Assembly: GCF_902806985.1 (NCBI RefSeq) | Contig: NZ_CADCXY010000001.1 | Coordinates: forward strand, 916,075-980,074 | Length of the DNA: 64,000 nucleotides | Origin: Pseudidiomarina piscicola | Lineage (GTDB): Bacteria; Pseudomonadota; Gammaproteobacteria; Enterobacterales; Alteromonadaceae | Direction: 5' to 3' | Shown: positions 1 to 12,929 of the stretch, piece by piece | Position numbering within the stretch: position 1 is the first letter of the stretch | Layout of the letters: the number at the start of each line of letters is the position of its first letter | Made by a program: the position numbers and the translations under genes | The notes under the pieces: generated by a model | Database searches by the model: none | Told to the model about the DNA's origin: nothing | What the model saw: the letters and a program-made list of their open reading frames with translations, nothing else

Positions 1-9
1 AATAGGTCA

Positions 10-726
10 ATGATGCTTATAACTCCGATCAGTGCTTTTGATGATAACTATATTTGGGCCATACAGCCAGTCGCTGGTGCACCAGCGGTTATCGTTGATC
101 CCGGCGATCACCGGCCGGTGCTTGCGTGGCTTGAGCAACAGGACATCGAATTAGCAAGCATTTTAATTACCCACCACCACTGGGACCACACCGATGGGGT
201 TTTACCATTACTCGAACACTTTAAGGTTCCTGTTTATGGCCCTCGTAACCCCGTCATTAAGGGGCTATCGACACAACTGGCCGATGGCGATAGCTTTATT
301 CCAGAAGGGCTTGAACAAAGGTTTACAGTGATTGAAACTCCCGGCCACACACTCGATCATATTAGCTTTTACACACCTGGCTTGTTATTTTGTGGCGATA
401 CGTTGTTTAGTGCAGGCTGTGGGCGCATGTTTGAAGGTACGGCACCACAATTTTTGGCTTCTTTACGTAAGCTAGCCGAACTTCCAGCGTCAACCGCCGT
501 CTACTGTACTCATGAATATACCGCCGCTAACTTGCGTTTTGCGGCTGCCGCTGAACCTGATAACCCGTCGATTCAAAAGGCTCAGCAGGAAGTTTCGAAT
601 TGGCGACGGGACCATAAACCCTCACTTCCATCAAGCATTGCACGTGAGTTGAGCATTAATCCATTTTTACATGCCCGCAATGCAGAAGAATTTGCCCAAT
701 TAAGGCAGTGGAAAGATAAATTTTAA
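10..726 (+). CDS. gloB: Hydroxyacylglutathione hydrolase (glyoxalase II)
   Basis: Hydrolyses S-lactoylglutathione to D-lactate and glutathione, the second step of methylglyoxal detoxification in the cytoplasm. The metallo-beta-lactamase metal motif THHHWDH is at residues 54-60. Further metal-site signatures follow: a TPGHT motif near residue 111, GDTLF near 130 and THEY near 168. The length of 238 residues is slightly below the usual 250. Two adjacent ATG codons (10 and 13) follow an AGGT stretch, and either could be the start. The N-terminus ITPISAFDDNYIW matches the family well, so the gene is complete. The lipoprotein gene mltD follows after about 58 bases, as often seen in this group. Confidence 0.95.
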   Translation: MMLITPISAFDDNYIWAIQPVAGAPAVIVDPGDHRPVLAWLEQQDIELASILITHHHWDHTDGVLPLLEHFKVPVYGPRNPVIKGLSTQLADGDSFIPEGLEQRFTVIETPGHTLDHISFYTPGLLFCGDTLFSAGCGRMFEGTAPQFLASLRKLAELPASTAVYCTHEYTAANLRFAAAAEPDNPSIQKAQQEVSNWRRDHKPSLPSSIARELSINPFLHARNAEEFAQLRQWKDKF

Positions 727-784
727 ACTCGTACACTGCTTTCTCTAAGAAGTATTGGTGACGAAAGAAAAGGAAAAAGGCTTA

Positions 785-5387
<4,603 letters not shown>

Positions 5388-5430
5388 AGCAGGCTTTCCA
5401 TGATCTGTTTTGACCCTATAGTTCTTGTTT

Positions 5431-8400
5431 TTAAGAGGCTTCGGTGAGTGCAACGGCCTCGTCAACATCCACCGCGACTAAGCGTGAAACACCCGGTTCT
5501 TGCATTGTCACACCCGCTAGGTGTGAGGCCATTTCCATCGCCACTTTATTATGACTGATGTAAATGAACTGTACTGTCTGTGACATTTCTTCGACTAAAC
5601 GACAAAAACGCCCAACGTTTGCATCGTCTAAGGGCGCATCCACCTCGTCCAACAAACAAAACGGTGCTGGATTAAGTCTGAATATAGCGAACACCAATGA
5701 TAAAGCCGTCAGGGCTTTTTCACCACCCGATAACAGGTGAATTGTACTATTTTTCTTGCCCGGTGGCCGCGCCATGATCGCCACACCTGTTTCGAGTAGA
5801 TCATCTTCGGTAAGTTCCAAGTAAGCACTACCGCCACCAAAAACTTTGGGAAACAGTTCTTGAAGCCCGGTATTGACAGCGTCAAAGGTACTTTTGAAAC
5901 GCTGTCGAGTCTCCCGTTCAATCTTACGAATAGCATTATCAAGCGTCTCTAAACTTGAGCTTAAATCATCATGTTGCTGATCTAAATAGGCTTTACGTTC
6001 TGCTAAAGTTTCCGCCTCTTCGATCGCCGCGAGGTTAATGGCGCCCAGTCGCCCAATCGCACTTTGTAGACGATCAACTTCGGCCTGCCACTTTGCTTCA
6101 TCGGCTTGCTCGGGCAATTGCTCTAATACTGGCTTCAACGGCTGTTGCATCTCTTCCAGCACCGCTAACACATTACGGCTTCGCTCTTGAAGCGCAGCGA
6201 GCTCCATTTGGCTACTTTGCAATTGCTGGCGAGCTTTCTCAATTTGTGTCTCTACGCCTTTCGCACCGCTACTAACCTCATTAAGCTGTTGCTCAATATC
6301 TGCCAGCTGATTACTCCACGCACGACGTGCTTCATCAACATCTTCACGCTGTGCTAACAGTTCTTCTAATTGTAATGCTTGAACTTCCAATTGCTGTTGC
6401 TGATCGAGATCAGGATCGGTAAGTAAGTTCAGTTGTTCCTGTGCTTGGCTCTGCTGCAACTGCGAGCGCTGCAACAAGGTTTGTAGGTGATGTAATTCAC
6501 TCTTTATTTGTTCAAGCTGTAACTTCTTGTCTTGTTGTTCTTGTTGTCGCTGCTGCTGCATCGCGCGTAGCTGGCTGCGCTGATGCTGCAGCTGTTCACG
6601 TTTCTCTTGCCACTTTTCATCGCTGTCAGATGGTTGCTCTTGCTGCTCAAATTGATGCATCTGTGAAGCAAGTTCTTGCTCTTGCAGCTTTAACATTTCA
6701 GCCTGCTCGGTCAACTCCAAGCGGCGCTCGTCGACAGTACTGAGCTTAGTTTCCAACACTTGCTGTTGTTGCGTCTGCCATTGGCTTTTCTCACGCCAAG
6801 TGGCTACTTCAGCCTGATATTGGCTATGCAATTCACGCTGCTGCTGAAGGTCTAGTTCATGCTGGCGTCGCTGCTCTTGAAGTTGCTTTAATGATTGCTC
6901 AAGCTCAACACTTTGGTGTGCTACGTCTTCTAGTTCAGTTTTTAACGCAACTAACTCTTGCTGCTGCAACAGCTGGCTATCTTCCAGCGCAACCTGTGCC
7001 GCTTGATATCCTGCGGCTGACCAGATCTCACCTTGTTGGTTAACGGCATAATGCCACTGCTGTGTTTGCAGTTTCTGCTGAGCTTCATTGGCATCGGCAA
7101 CTAAGGCGACCTGCTGCGCCCACTGCCAGTTTTTTAATGGCGCTGAAAGCTCAGCTGCTAAACTCCCGGTTTTCGGCTGTTCGGCGTCACTGCCAATAGT
7201 CACCAGCCGCATACCAAGTTGTTGCGGCCAGCTAGCTAACACGTCATTCACTACGTAGGCATCGAGCCAAGGCTCTAACAACTGCTCAACCGCAAACTGC
7301 CACTGTTCACTCACCTCTACTGCATCGCGCAGCTGACCTTGGTGTTGAATACCCTGTTCATTCAACCACTCGCAAAGTTGTTGCGGCCAAGAGCTCGCCT
7401 GCGAGGCTTCGAGTAATGTTTCTAATGAGCTTTGCCGACCTAGCAACTGTTGTTCACGTTGACGTGACTGACCTAATTGCTGTTCACAGTGTTCACGTTG
7501 TTCACGCAATTGCTGCTGTTTAAGTTGCGACTTTTGCAGTTCCTCGTCACTGTTCGAAAGCTGTTGCTCAGCCTGCGTTAGCTTGGTGTTCGCCTGCTCT
7601 TGCTGCACCACTGCAAGATCACTTTGTAATTGCTGCTGTTGCTGGTCAAGTTCCTGTAACTGTTGGACGATACGTTGCAGTTGATCTTGATTACGCTCCT
7701 GTTGCAACTTCAACGTCTGCGCTCGCTCGCGTTGCGCTTGTTGCGCGTCTAAATGCGCCTGATAGTCGTTTTGTAGCTGTAACCATTGTTCTTCGTGCGC
7801 ATGAAAGGCTTGCTCGGCCTCTTGGGTTCGCAGCTCAGCCTCTTCAACTTCAGGGGTTAACTGCTCGAGCTGTAACTGCAACTCCTGCTGTTGCTCAAAA
7901 TCGCGGGCATAAGTGTCATTCAGCTGCGCCAGCTCGGCACTTAACTGTTGCTGTCGCTGCTCACGTTGTTGCAATTGCTGTCGCGCACTCTGCAATTGCT
8001 GCTCGATGCGGGTTATTTCATTACCAAGCTGATAAAACTGTTGCTGAACTTCATCTAATTTTAGCTTTGTTTCTGAAGCTTGTTCGCGCAACTCGATGGT
8101 ACCGCGCTCGCTCCCCCTTTGCTCAGCCACCCAGCGTTCAAGTTCAGCTTCATGTTCACGAATGGTTTGCCTAATGCGTTCCGCCTGTTGCTCTTGCGTG
8201 AGCCATTTCAACGCCTGCAGTTCAGCCTTAAACTTACGCTCTTGTTGCTTTAAGTCTTTGTAGCGCCGAGCTGCTGCTGCTTGGCGCTGAAGTTTATCTA
8301 GTTGGCTTCCTAGTTCATCACGAACGTCACTTAACCGCTCAAGATTATCCCGCGTATGCTGCATGCGGTTTTCTGTTTCTCGGCGCCGCTCTTTATACTT

Positions 8401-8913
8401 TGAAATACCCGCGGCCTCTTCGATAAATACCCGAAGCTCTTGTGGCTTCGACTCTATTAGCCGAGAAATCATGCCTTGTTCAATGATCGCGTAACTGCGT
8501 GGCCCAAGGCCGGTTCCCAAAAATAGATCGGTAATATCGCGACGCCGACACTTGCTCGAATTTAGAAAATAGTCTGAGCGCCCTTCTCGGGTCACTAAGC
8601 GTTTGACCGATATTTCTGCGTAATTTGCATACTCGCCTTGAATTCGTCCATCGGAATTATCAAATACTAACTCGACACTGGCTTGCGAAACGGGCTTACG
8701 TGCGCCGGAACCATTGAAAATAACATCGGTCATAGCATCGCCGCGCAGGTTTTTAGCTGAGCTTTCGCCCAGCACCCAGCGTACCGCATCGATGACGTTC
8801 GACTTGCCACAGCCATTCGGCCCAACGACGCAAGTCATTTGGTGCGGAAAAGGTACTTTGGTCGCATCGACAAAGGATTTAAAACCAACCAGTTTGATGT
8901 GTTTTAGACGCAT
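5431..8913 (-). CDS. smc: Chromosome segregation ATPase SMC
   Basis: Large ATPase that, with ScpA and ScpB, compacts and orients newly replicated DNA. The Walker A motif GPNGCGKSN is at residues 31-39. The ABC signature LSGGEKAL and Walker B motif (CLLDEVDAPLDDANV) lie in the last 120 residues. Between them are two very glutamine-rich coiled coils around a compact hinge-like segment near residues 500-640. At 1160 residues it has the usual SMC length. The start MRLKHIKLVGFKSF is canonical. Its partners scpA and scpB are also in this window (50145-51558), so the cell probably uses SMC-ScpAB and not MukBEF. It diverges from cysZ. Confidence 0.97.
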   Translation of the reverse strand: MRLKHIKLVGFKSFVDATKVPFPHQMTCVVGPNGCGKSNVIDAVRWVLGESSAKNLRGDAMTDVIFNGSGARKPVSQASVELVFDNSDGRIQGEYANYAEISVKRLVTREGRSDYFLNSSKCRRRDITDLFLGTGLGPRSYAIIEQGMISRLIESKPQELRVFIEEAAGISKYKERRRETENRMQHTRDNLERLSDVRDELGSQLDKLQRQAAAARRYKDLKQQERKFKAELQALKWLTQEQQAERIRQTIREHEAELERWVAEQRGSERGTIELREQASETKLKLDEVQQQFYQLGNEITRIEQQLQSARQQLQQREQRQQQLSAELAQLNDTYARDFEQQQELQLQLEQLTPEVEEAELRTQEAEQAFHAHEEQWLQLQNDYQAHLDAQQAQRERAQTLKLQQERNQDQLQRIVQQLQELDQQQQQLQSDLAVVQQEQANTKLTQAEQQLSNSDEELQKSQLKQQQLREQREHCEQQLGQSRQREQQLLGRQSSLETLLEASQASSWPQQLCEWLNEQGIQHQGQLRDAVEVSEQWQFAVEQLLEPWLDAYVVNDVLASWPQQLGMRLVTIGSDAEQPKTGSLAAELSAPLKNWQWAQQVALVADANEAQQKLQTQQWHYAVNQQGEIWSAAGYQAAQVALEDSQLLQQQELVALKTELEDVAHQSVELEQSLKQLQEQRRQHELDLQQQRELHSQYQAEVATWREKSQWQTQQQQVLETKLSTVDERRLELTEQAEMLKLQEQELASQMHQFEQQEQPSDSDEKWQEKREQLQHQRSQLRAMQQQRQQEQQDKKLQLEQIKSELHHLQTLLQRSQLQQSQAQEQLNLLTDPDLDQQQQLEVQALQLEELLAQREDVDEARRAWSNQLADIEQQLNEVSSGAKGVETQIEKARQQLQSSQMELAALQERSRNVLAVLEEMQQPLKPVLEQLPEQADEAKWQAEVDRLQSAIGRLGAINLAAIEEAETLAERKAYLDQQHDDLSSSLETLDNAIRKIERETRQRFKSTFDAVNTGLQELFPKVFGGGSAYLELTEDDLLETGVAIMARPPGKKNSTIHLLSGGEKALTALSLVFAIFRLNPAPFCLLDEVDAPLDDANVGRFCRLVEEMSQTVQFIYISHNKVAMEMASHLAGVTMQEPGVSRLVAVDVDEAVALTEAS

Positions 8914-9058
8914 TCAATTTGCAGCTGCATAATTATTGTTGTCCGTTCATAATGCTAGATTTTGTAACATTTTCAAGGGTAGGTTACCGAGTAAAAGTTC
9001 GTATACTGGGTAAAATTTTCACGACTATCAGTTTAGTTAGCTTTTTAAGGAGTAATGA

Positions 9059-9799
9059 ATGCCCCAAGCCGCTTCCAGTGATTTTGGCGCAAGCTACGTT
9101 GCCCGTGGCTTTGAGCTCGCTTTCCAAAAAGGCGTGCGGCGCTACGCATTAATTCCCTTAAGCATCAATATTGTGCTGTTTAGCATTGCTATTTATTTTA
9201 CCTTTCATTACACCACATTATGGGTGGCTGATCTTATTGCTTGGTTACCGTCATGGTTACAGTGGCTTGAGCTCGTGCTTTGGCCACTTATCATTATCGG
9301 TGTTCTCTTACTTTTTGCGTTAACTTTCACCAGCGTTGCGAACATTATTGCTTCGCCTTTTAATAGCTTATTGGCTGAAAAAGTTGAAGAACGCCTGACC
9401 GGTGTGCCCGCTCCCAACGGCGGCGTGGCTGGAATGTTAAAGGATATACCACGAACCTTAGGCCGCGAGCTACAAAAGCTTGTCTACTTTGTTCCTCGCA
9501 CGCTGGGCTTTTTGCTGCTACTGCTATTTATTCCCGTGATAGGACAACTTTTATGGTTGCTGTGGGGCGGCTGGATGATGACGATTCAATATGCCGATTA
9601 TGCATTTGATAACCATAAAGTACCCTTTCGCAATATGCGTCGCAGTTTACATCAGCATCAGGGTAAAAGTTTAACCTTTGGGGTGGTGGTGGCGTTTCTC
9701 GCCTCTATTCCGCTGGTGAATTTGATCATGATCCCAATTGCAGTCTGTGGCTCAACCGCGATGTGGGTCGATCATATGCGTGCTCAAAATTTACCCTAG
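9059..9799 (+). CDS. cysZ: Sulfate transporter CysZ
   Basis: Inner-membrane protein for sulfate uptake that feeds cysteine biosynthesis. Hydrophobic segments lie near residues 28-50, 65-95, 140-175 and 205-230, matching the CysZ fold. The EI24/CysZ-type motif IIASPFNSLLAEKVEERLTG sits after the second segment. The ATG at 9059 follows the strong site TTAAGGAGTAATGA. The length of 246 residues is typical. It lies divergent from smc with 145 bases between, which is enough for two promoters. The sulfur regulator cysB is about 8 kb away, so co-regulation by CysB is plausible but not shown by a site here. Confidence 0.92.
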   Translation: MPQAASSDFGASYVARGFELAFQKGVRRYALIPLSINIVLFSIAIYFTFHYTTLWVADLIAWLPSWLQWLELVLWPLIIIGVLLLFALTFTSVANIIASPFNSLLAEKVEERLTGVPAPNGGVAGMLKDIPRTLGRELQKLVYFVPRTLGFLLLLLFIPVIGQLLWLLWGGWMMTIQYADYAFDNHKVPFRNMRRSLHQHQGKSLTFGVVVAFLASIPLVNLIMIPIAVCGSTAMWVDHMRAQNLP

Positions 9800-9859
9800 C
9801 AGAACATCGTTGCAATGGTTATGATAGTTAAATAACTGTTAGCTATCAGGAAGCAAATC

Positions 9860-10678
9860 GTGCACTTGGTACGTCATCTTACATTAAGCTTATTGCTGTT
9901 CGTTGGACTACTGCCAAACCTGCAGGCCAACGAGGATGAGATTGTTTGGGGCGTTAACCATGCCCCTCCGTTCCATATTGCAGACGGATACCTCGCTGAT
10001 CAGGGTGTCTGTGACCTTATGATTGATGCGTTTGCTCGAGCCCTTCCAGAAACCAGCCAAAGTGTTCTACGCTATCCGCAAAGTCGCATCGCAGCCCTTA
10101 TTCGGCAGGGTAAAAACTTGTGCTTCCCCTGCTTAATAAAGCGCGCGCAAGACACCGACTTTGTCTATTTCTCTAACGCAACTCTTGAATATCCGGCGCA
10201 CGGCATCATTACCCGTCCGGAGCTCGCAAAAGAGTTCGAACGGCGGTTTGGTAATCCGGTTGATCTTGTTGAGTTATTAAAAACTGGTGATTATCGATTT
10301 GGCCAGCCGTTGGGGCGCGCCTATGGCAGCTTGCAACCCTACATTGATAGGTTTCTGCACAACACCTCACGTTTTAGCGAAATATCAGGCCGTAATGCGA
10401 ACGCCAATATGCTTGCGATGGTGAATGCCGAACGCCTTGATTTTGCGATCGATTACCCAATTTTGTTGAACTACCACAACGATATCTTGCCGATCGACTT
10501 GGTTTTTATGCCTATCAAACAAAACTATGAACAGCCAGTAGAGGGGGCTGTCGGCTGTGCGGCGACACCGTGGGGAAGAAAGGCTATTGATAAAATTAAT
10601 AGTGCGATTCCGCAAGTCATTGAAGACCTCAAGTTCCGTACCGCAAAAGATCGTTGGCTTATGCCACGGAACCCGTAA
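9860..10678 (+). CDS. Periplasmic solute-binding-like protein (family 3 fold)
   Basis: A 272-residue protein with a cleavable signal peptide (hydrophobic segment LTLSLLLFVGLLP, probable cleavage after LQA). The mature part begins with an IVWGVNHAPPFHI segment, typical of the extracellular solute-binding family 3 / amino-acid-binding fold. Several cysteines (GVCDLM, LCFPCL and one near residue 230) could form disulfides. It has no adjacent permease or ATPase, so it may act as a sensor or orphan binding protein, and the ligand is unknown. The start is a GTG after CAGGAAGC. Fold assignment is moderately sure, function is not. Confidence 0.7.
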   Translation: MHLVRHLTLSLLLFVGLLPNLQANEDEIVWGVNHAPPFHIADGYLADQGVCDLMIDAFARALPETSQSVLRYPQSRIAALIRQGKNLCFPCLIKRAQDTDFVYFSNATLEYPAHGIITRPELAKEFERRFGNPVDLVELLKTGDYRFGQPLGRAYGSLQPYIDRFLHNTSRFSEISGRNANANMLAMVNAERLDFAIDYPILLNYHNDILPIDLVFMPIKQNYEQPVEGAVGCAATPWGRKAIDKINSAIPQVIEDLKFRTAKDRWLMPRNP

Positions 10679-10732
10679 AATAGCCCCTACAAATCTTCTA
10701 TCACTTTGTTCATCAACCATGGCTTTTTTACT

Positions 10733-11557
10733 ATGAAAGTTTCTTCTTTGTCATTAGCAACCTCTGTCGCTATCGTATTGGCCTGCTCTAGCACTTTCTA
10801 CTCTACCGATGCACAAGCATGGGGAAAAACCGGACATCGTATCACTGGTAAAATTGCCAGTGCTTACCTTAGTGATGCTGCACGTGCCGCTATTCGTGAC
10901 CTGCTTGGGCCCGAATCATTGGCGGAAGCATCAACTTACGCAGATGAAATGCGCTCAAACCCAAGTGATTTTTGGCAGCAAACGGCTGGGCCATTTCACT
11001 ACGTAACGCTCAATCAACCGCATACCTATGATGCCGAAGATTGCCCGCCACAAGGTGATGCCATGAGCGCATTGAAAGATTTTACGGCCACCTTAAAAGA
11101 TACGTCTGCTCGTCACGAAGACAAGCAACTTGCGCTACGCTTTATCGTGCATATTATTGGTGACTTACATCAACCCTTGCATGTAGGTTCTGCCGCGTTA
11201 AACGATCGTGGTGGAAATGACGTCAAAGTGACCTTTTTCGGTGAGCAGAGCAACTTACACCGGGTCTGGGATTCAGGTTTAGTCGAGCACCAGAAGCTTT
11301 CTTACTCCGAGTTTTCGCATTGGCTGCAGCGCAAAATAACGCCGCAGCAAGCACAACAGTGGGCCACTCCTGATCCTTATCAGTGGATTAATGAAAGTTC
11401 AAAGCTGCGCGATGAGATCTATCCGCAAACAGATGAGCCTTACTTAGCTTGGGATTATGTTTACAGCTACACACCGACGATGAAACAACGTTTGCAACAG
11501 GGCGGAGTTCGTATTGCGGCGTATTTAAATCAAGTATTTGCTGAGTCGCAAAGTTAA
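10733..11557 (+). CDS. Secreted S1/P1-type nuclease
   Basis: Zinc-dependent single-strand nuclease / 3'-nucleotidase family, exported to the periplasm or medium. The signal peptide ends in DAQA, and the predicted mature protein begins with WGKTGH. The N-terminal Trp and nearby His are zinc ligands in P1 nuclease. Further ligand motifs follow: PFHYV, HIIGDLHQPLH, RGGNDV and NLHRVWDSGL. The start at the ATG at 10733 gives a proper signal peptide of 24-25 residues; an upstream TTG at 10706 would add nine unnecessary residues. The gene is unlinked to its neighbours in function. A likely role is scavenging of nucleic acids for phosphate or nucleosides. Confidence 0.9.
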   Translation: MKVSSLSLATSVAIVLACSSTFYSTDAQAWGKTGHRITGKIASAYLSDAARAAIRDLLGPESLAEASTYADEMRSNPSDFWQQTAGPFHYVTLNQPHTYDAEDCPPQGDAMSALKDFTATLKDTSARHEDKQLALRFIVHIIGDLHQPLHVGSAALNDRGGNDVKVTFFGEQSNLHRVWDSGLVEHQKLSYSEFSHWLQRKITPQQAQQWATPDPYQWINESSKLRDEIYPQTDEPYLAWDYVYSYTPTMKQRLQQGGVRIAAYLNQVFAESQS

Positions 11558-11571
11558 GTTGGCGAGGCGAA

Positions 11572-11599
11572 ACGATAGCGAGTTAAGCCTCGCTATCGT
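11572..11599. terminator. Perfect 11-bp stem-loop over the end of rmuC
   Basis: Two perfectly complementary 11-base arms (ACGATAGCGAG and CTCGCTATCGT) flank a 6-base loop. The hairpin sits between the convergent nuclease and rmuC genes and includes the rmuC stop codon. There is no T-tract on either side, so classical intrinsic termination is uncertain. It could act as a bidirectional end structure or stabilise the 3' ends of both messages. Confidence 0.4.
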
Positions 11600-12929
11600 C
11601 ATCCAATAATTTAGTATCCAACTTCTTCGAAGTCTGTACTCCCATCTCCTTAAACTTCTCAACGCGCCCGACCAAGTTGCCGCGACCACTTGAGAGTTTA
11701 TTCATTGCACCATCGTAGTTCTTACGCGCTGCATCTAGGCTGTTACCGATTTTTTGCATGTCTTCAGTAAAGCCGACAAACTTGTCGTAAAGCTTACCCG
11801 CATCGGTCGCAATTTGCTGCGCATTACGGTTCTGATATTCATACTGCCAAATATTATTCACAGTTCTTAGCGCAACCAACAAGTTGGTCGGGCTTACCAG
11901 CATAATATTATTATCTAGCGCCAGACGAATGAGCTCTGGATCACGATCAACAGCAAGCAAAAACGCCGGCTCAATTGGAATAAACATCAACACGTAATCA
12001 AGTGTTCGAACACCTTCAAGCTGCTGATAATTCTTCTTTCCGAGGCCTTTGATGTGCGCACGTAATGAATTCACATGCTCGGTTAAAGCCGCTTCACGTA
12101 ATTGCTCATCGTCGCTATTAAAGTAGCGCTCATAGGCAACCAAAGAGACTTTAGAGTCGATGACGACGTCTTTGTCGTTCGGCAAATGCACCACAACATC
12201 GGGCTTAAACGATTTGCCATCTTCATCACGATGATGACTTTGCGTTTCGTATTCATTACCTTCACGTAACCCCGATTGATTAAGGATACGCTCGAGTACG
12301 ACCTCACCCCAATTCCCTTGAGCTTTGGTATCACCTTTCAATGCTTTGGTTAACGCTTCGGCTTCCGATGCCATTTGTTTGTTTAGATCCTGCAATGAAG
12401 TGATTTGCTGAGTTAACGAAGCCCGTTGTTTTAGCTCTTCCGTATACTGTGATTCCACTTGTTTCTTGAACGCATCAAGTTGTTGCTTAAAAGGGGCTAA
12501 AGTGGTTTCAAGTGTGGTTTTACTATGTTGCTGCAAGCGCTCAGACTTTTGCTCGAAAATCTGTTGAGCCAAGCGCTCGAACTCTTTTTTCATACGTTCT
12601 TCGCTGGCTTCTAACAGTTTTTGCTTTTCTTCTGCATGCTTGAGCGTACTTTCCAATTTACTTTGCGATGCAGCAAGGTCCGCCTGCAACTGGCTGCGTT
12701 GCTGTTGCACCTGCACCAGCTGTTGCTCGGTCTGTTGCAAGCGCTGCTCAGAGCGTTCGAGCTCTTGCTCTAATTGCTGCTCGCGTTGCCCGGCCACCGT
12801 TTGTTGGTGGCCCATCTGTTGCTGTAGCTGGGCAAGCTTAGGACGTTGCAACGCCCAGCCAATCAACAGCCCCAGAATGCACGCGCCAGCCCCGGCCACC
12901 AGCCATTGCCAAATTAGCAGATTAAGCAT
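11583..12929 (-). CDS. rmuC: DNA recombination protein RmuC
   Basis: RmuC limits inversions and rearrangements at inverted repeats in E. coli; it belongs to a nuclease-like family. An N-terminal membrane helix (residues 3-25) is followed by a long glutamine/glutamate-rich coiled coil (about 30-180). The conserved RmuC core follows, with GNWGEVVLERIL, KPDVVVHLPNDKDVVIDSKVSL, and the PIEPAF and NIMLVSPTNLL segments. Its 448 residues are normal. The start overlaps the end of the fumarase gene by eight bases, so the two are probably cotranscribed and translationally coupled. Confidence 0.93.
   Translation of the reverse strand: MLNLLIWQWLVAGAGACILGLLIGWALQRPKLAQLQQQMGHQQTVAGQREQQLEQELERSEQRLQQTEQQLVQVQQQRSQLQADLAASQSKLESTLKHAEEKQKLLEASEERMKKEFERLAQQIFEQKSERLQQHSKTTLETTLAPFKQQLDAFKKQVESQYTEELKQRASLTQQITSLQDLNKQMASEAEALTKALKGDTKAQGNWGEVVLERILNQSGLREGNEYETQSHHRDEDGKSFKPDVVVHLPNDKDVVIDSKVSLVAYERYFNSDDEQLREAALTEHVNSLRAHIKGLGKKNYQQLEGVRTLDYVLMFIPIEPAFLLAVDRDPELIRLALDNNIMLVSPTNLLVALRTVNNIWQYEYQNRNAQQIATDAGKLYDKFVGFTEDMQKIGNSLDAARKNYDGAMNKLSSGRGNLVGRVEKFKEMGVQTSKKLDTKLLDDDSEA

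Noticed and set aside
5431..8913. Several open frames opposite smc
   Set aside because: They arise from low-complexity Gln codons and have no homology or start sites.
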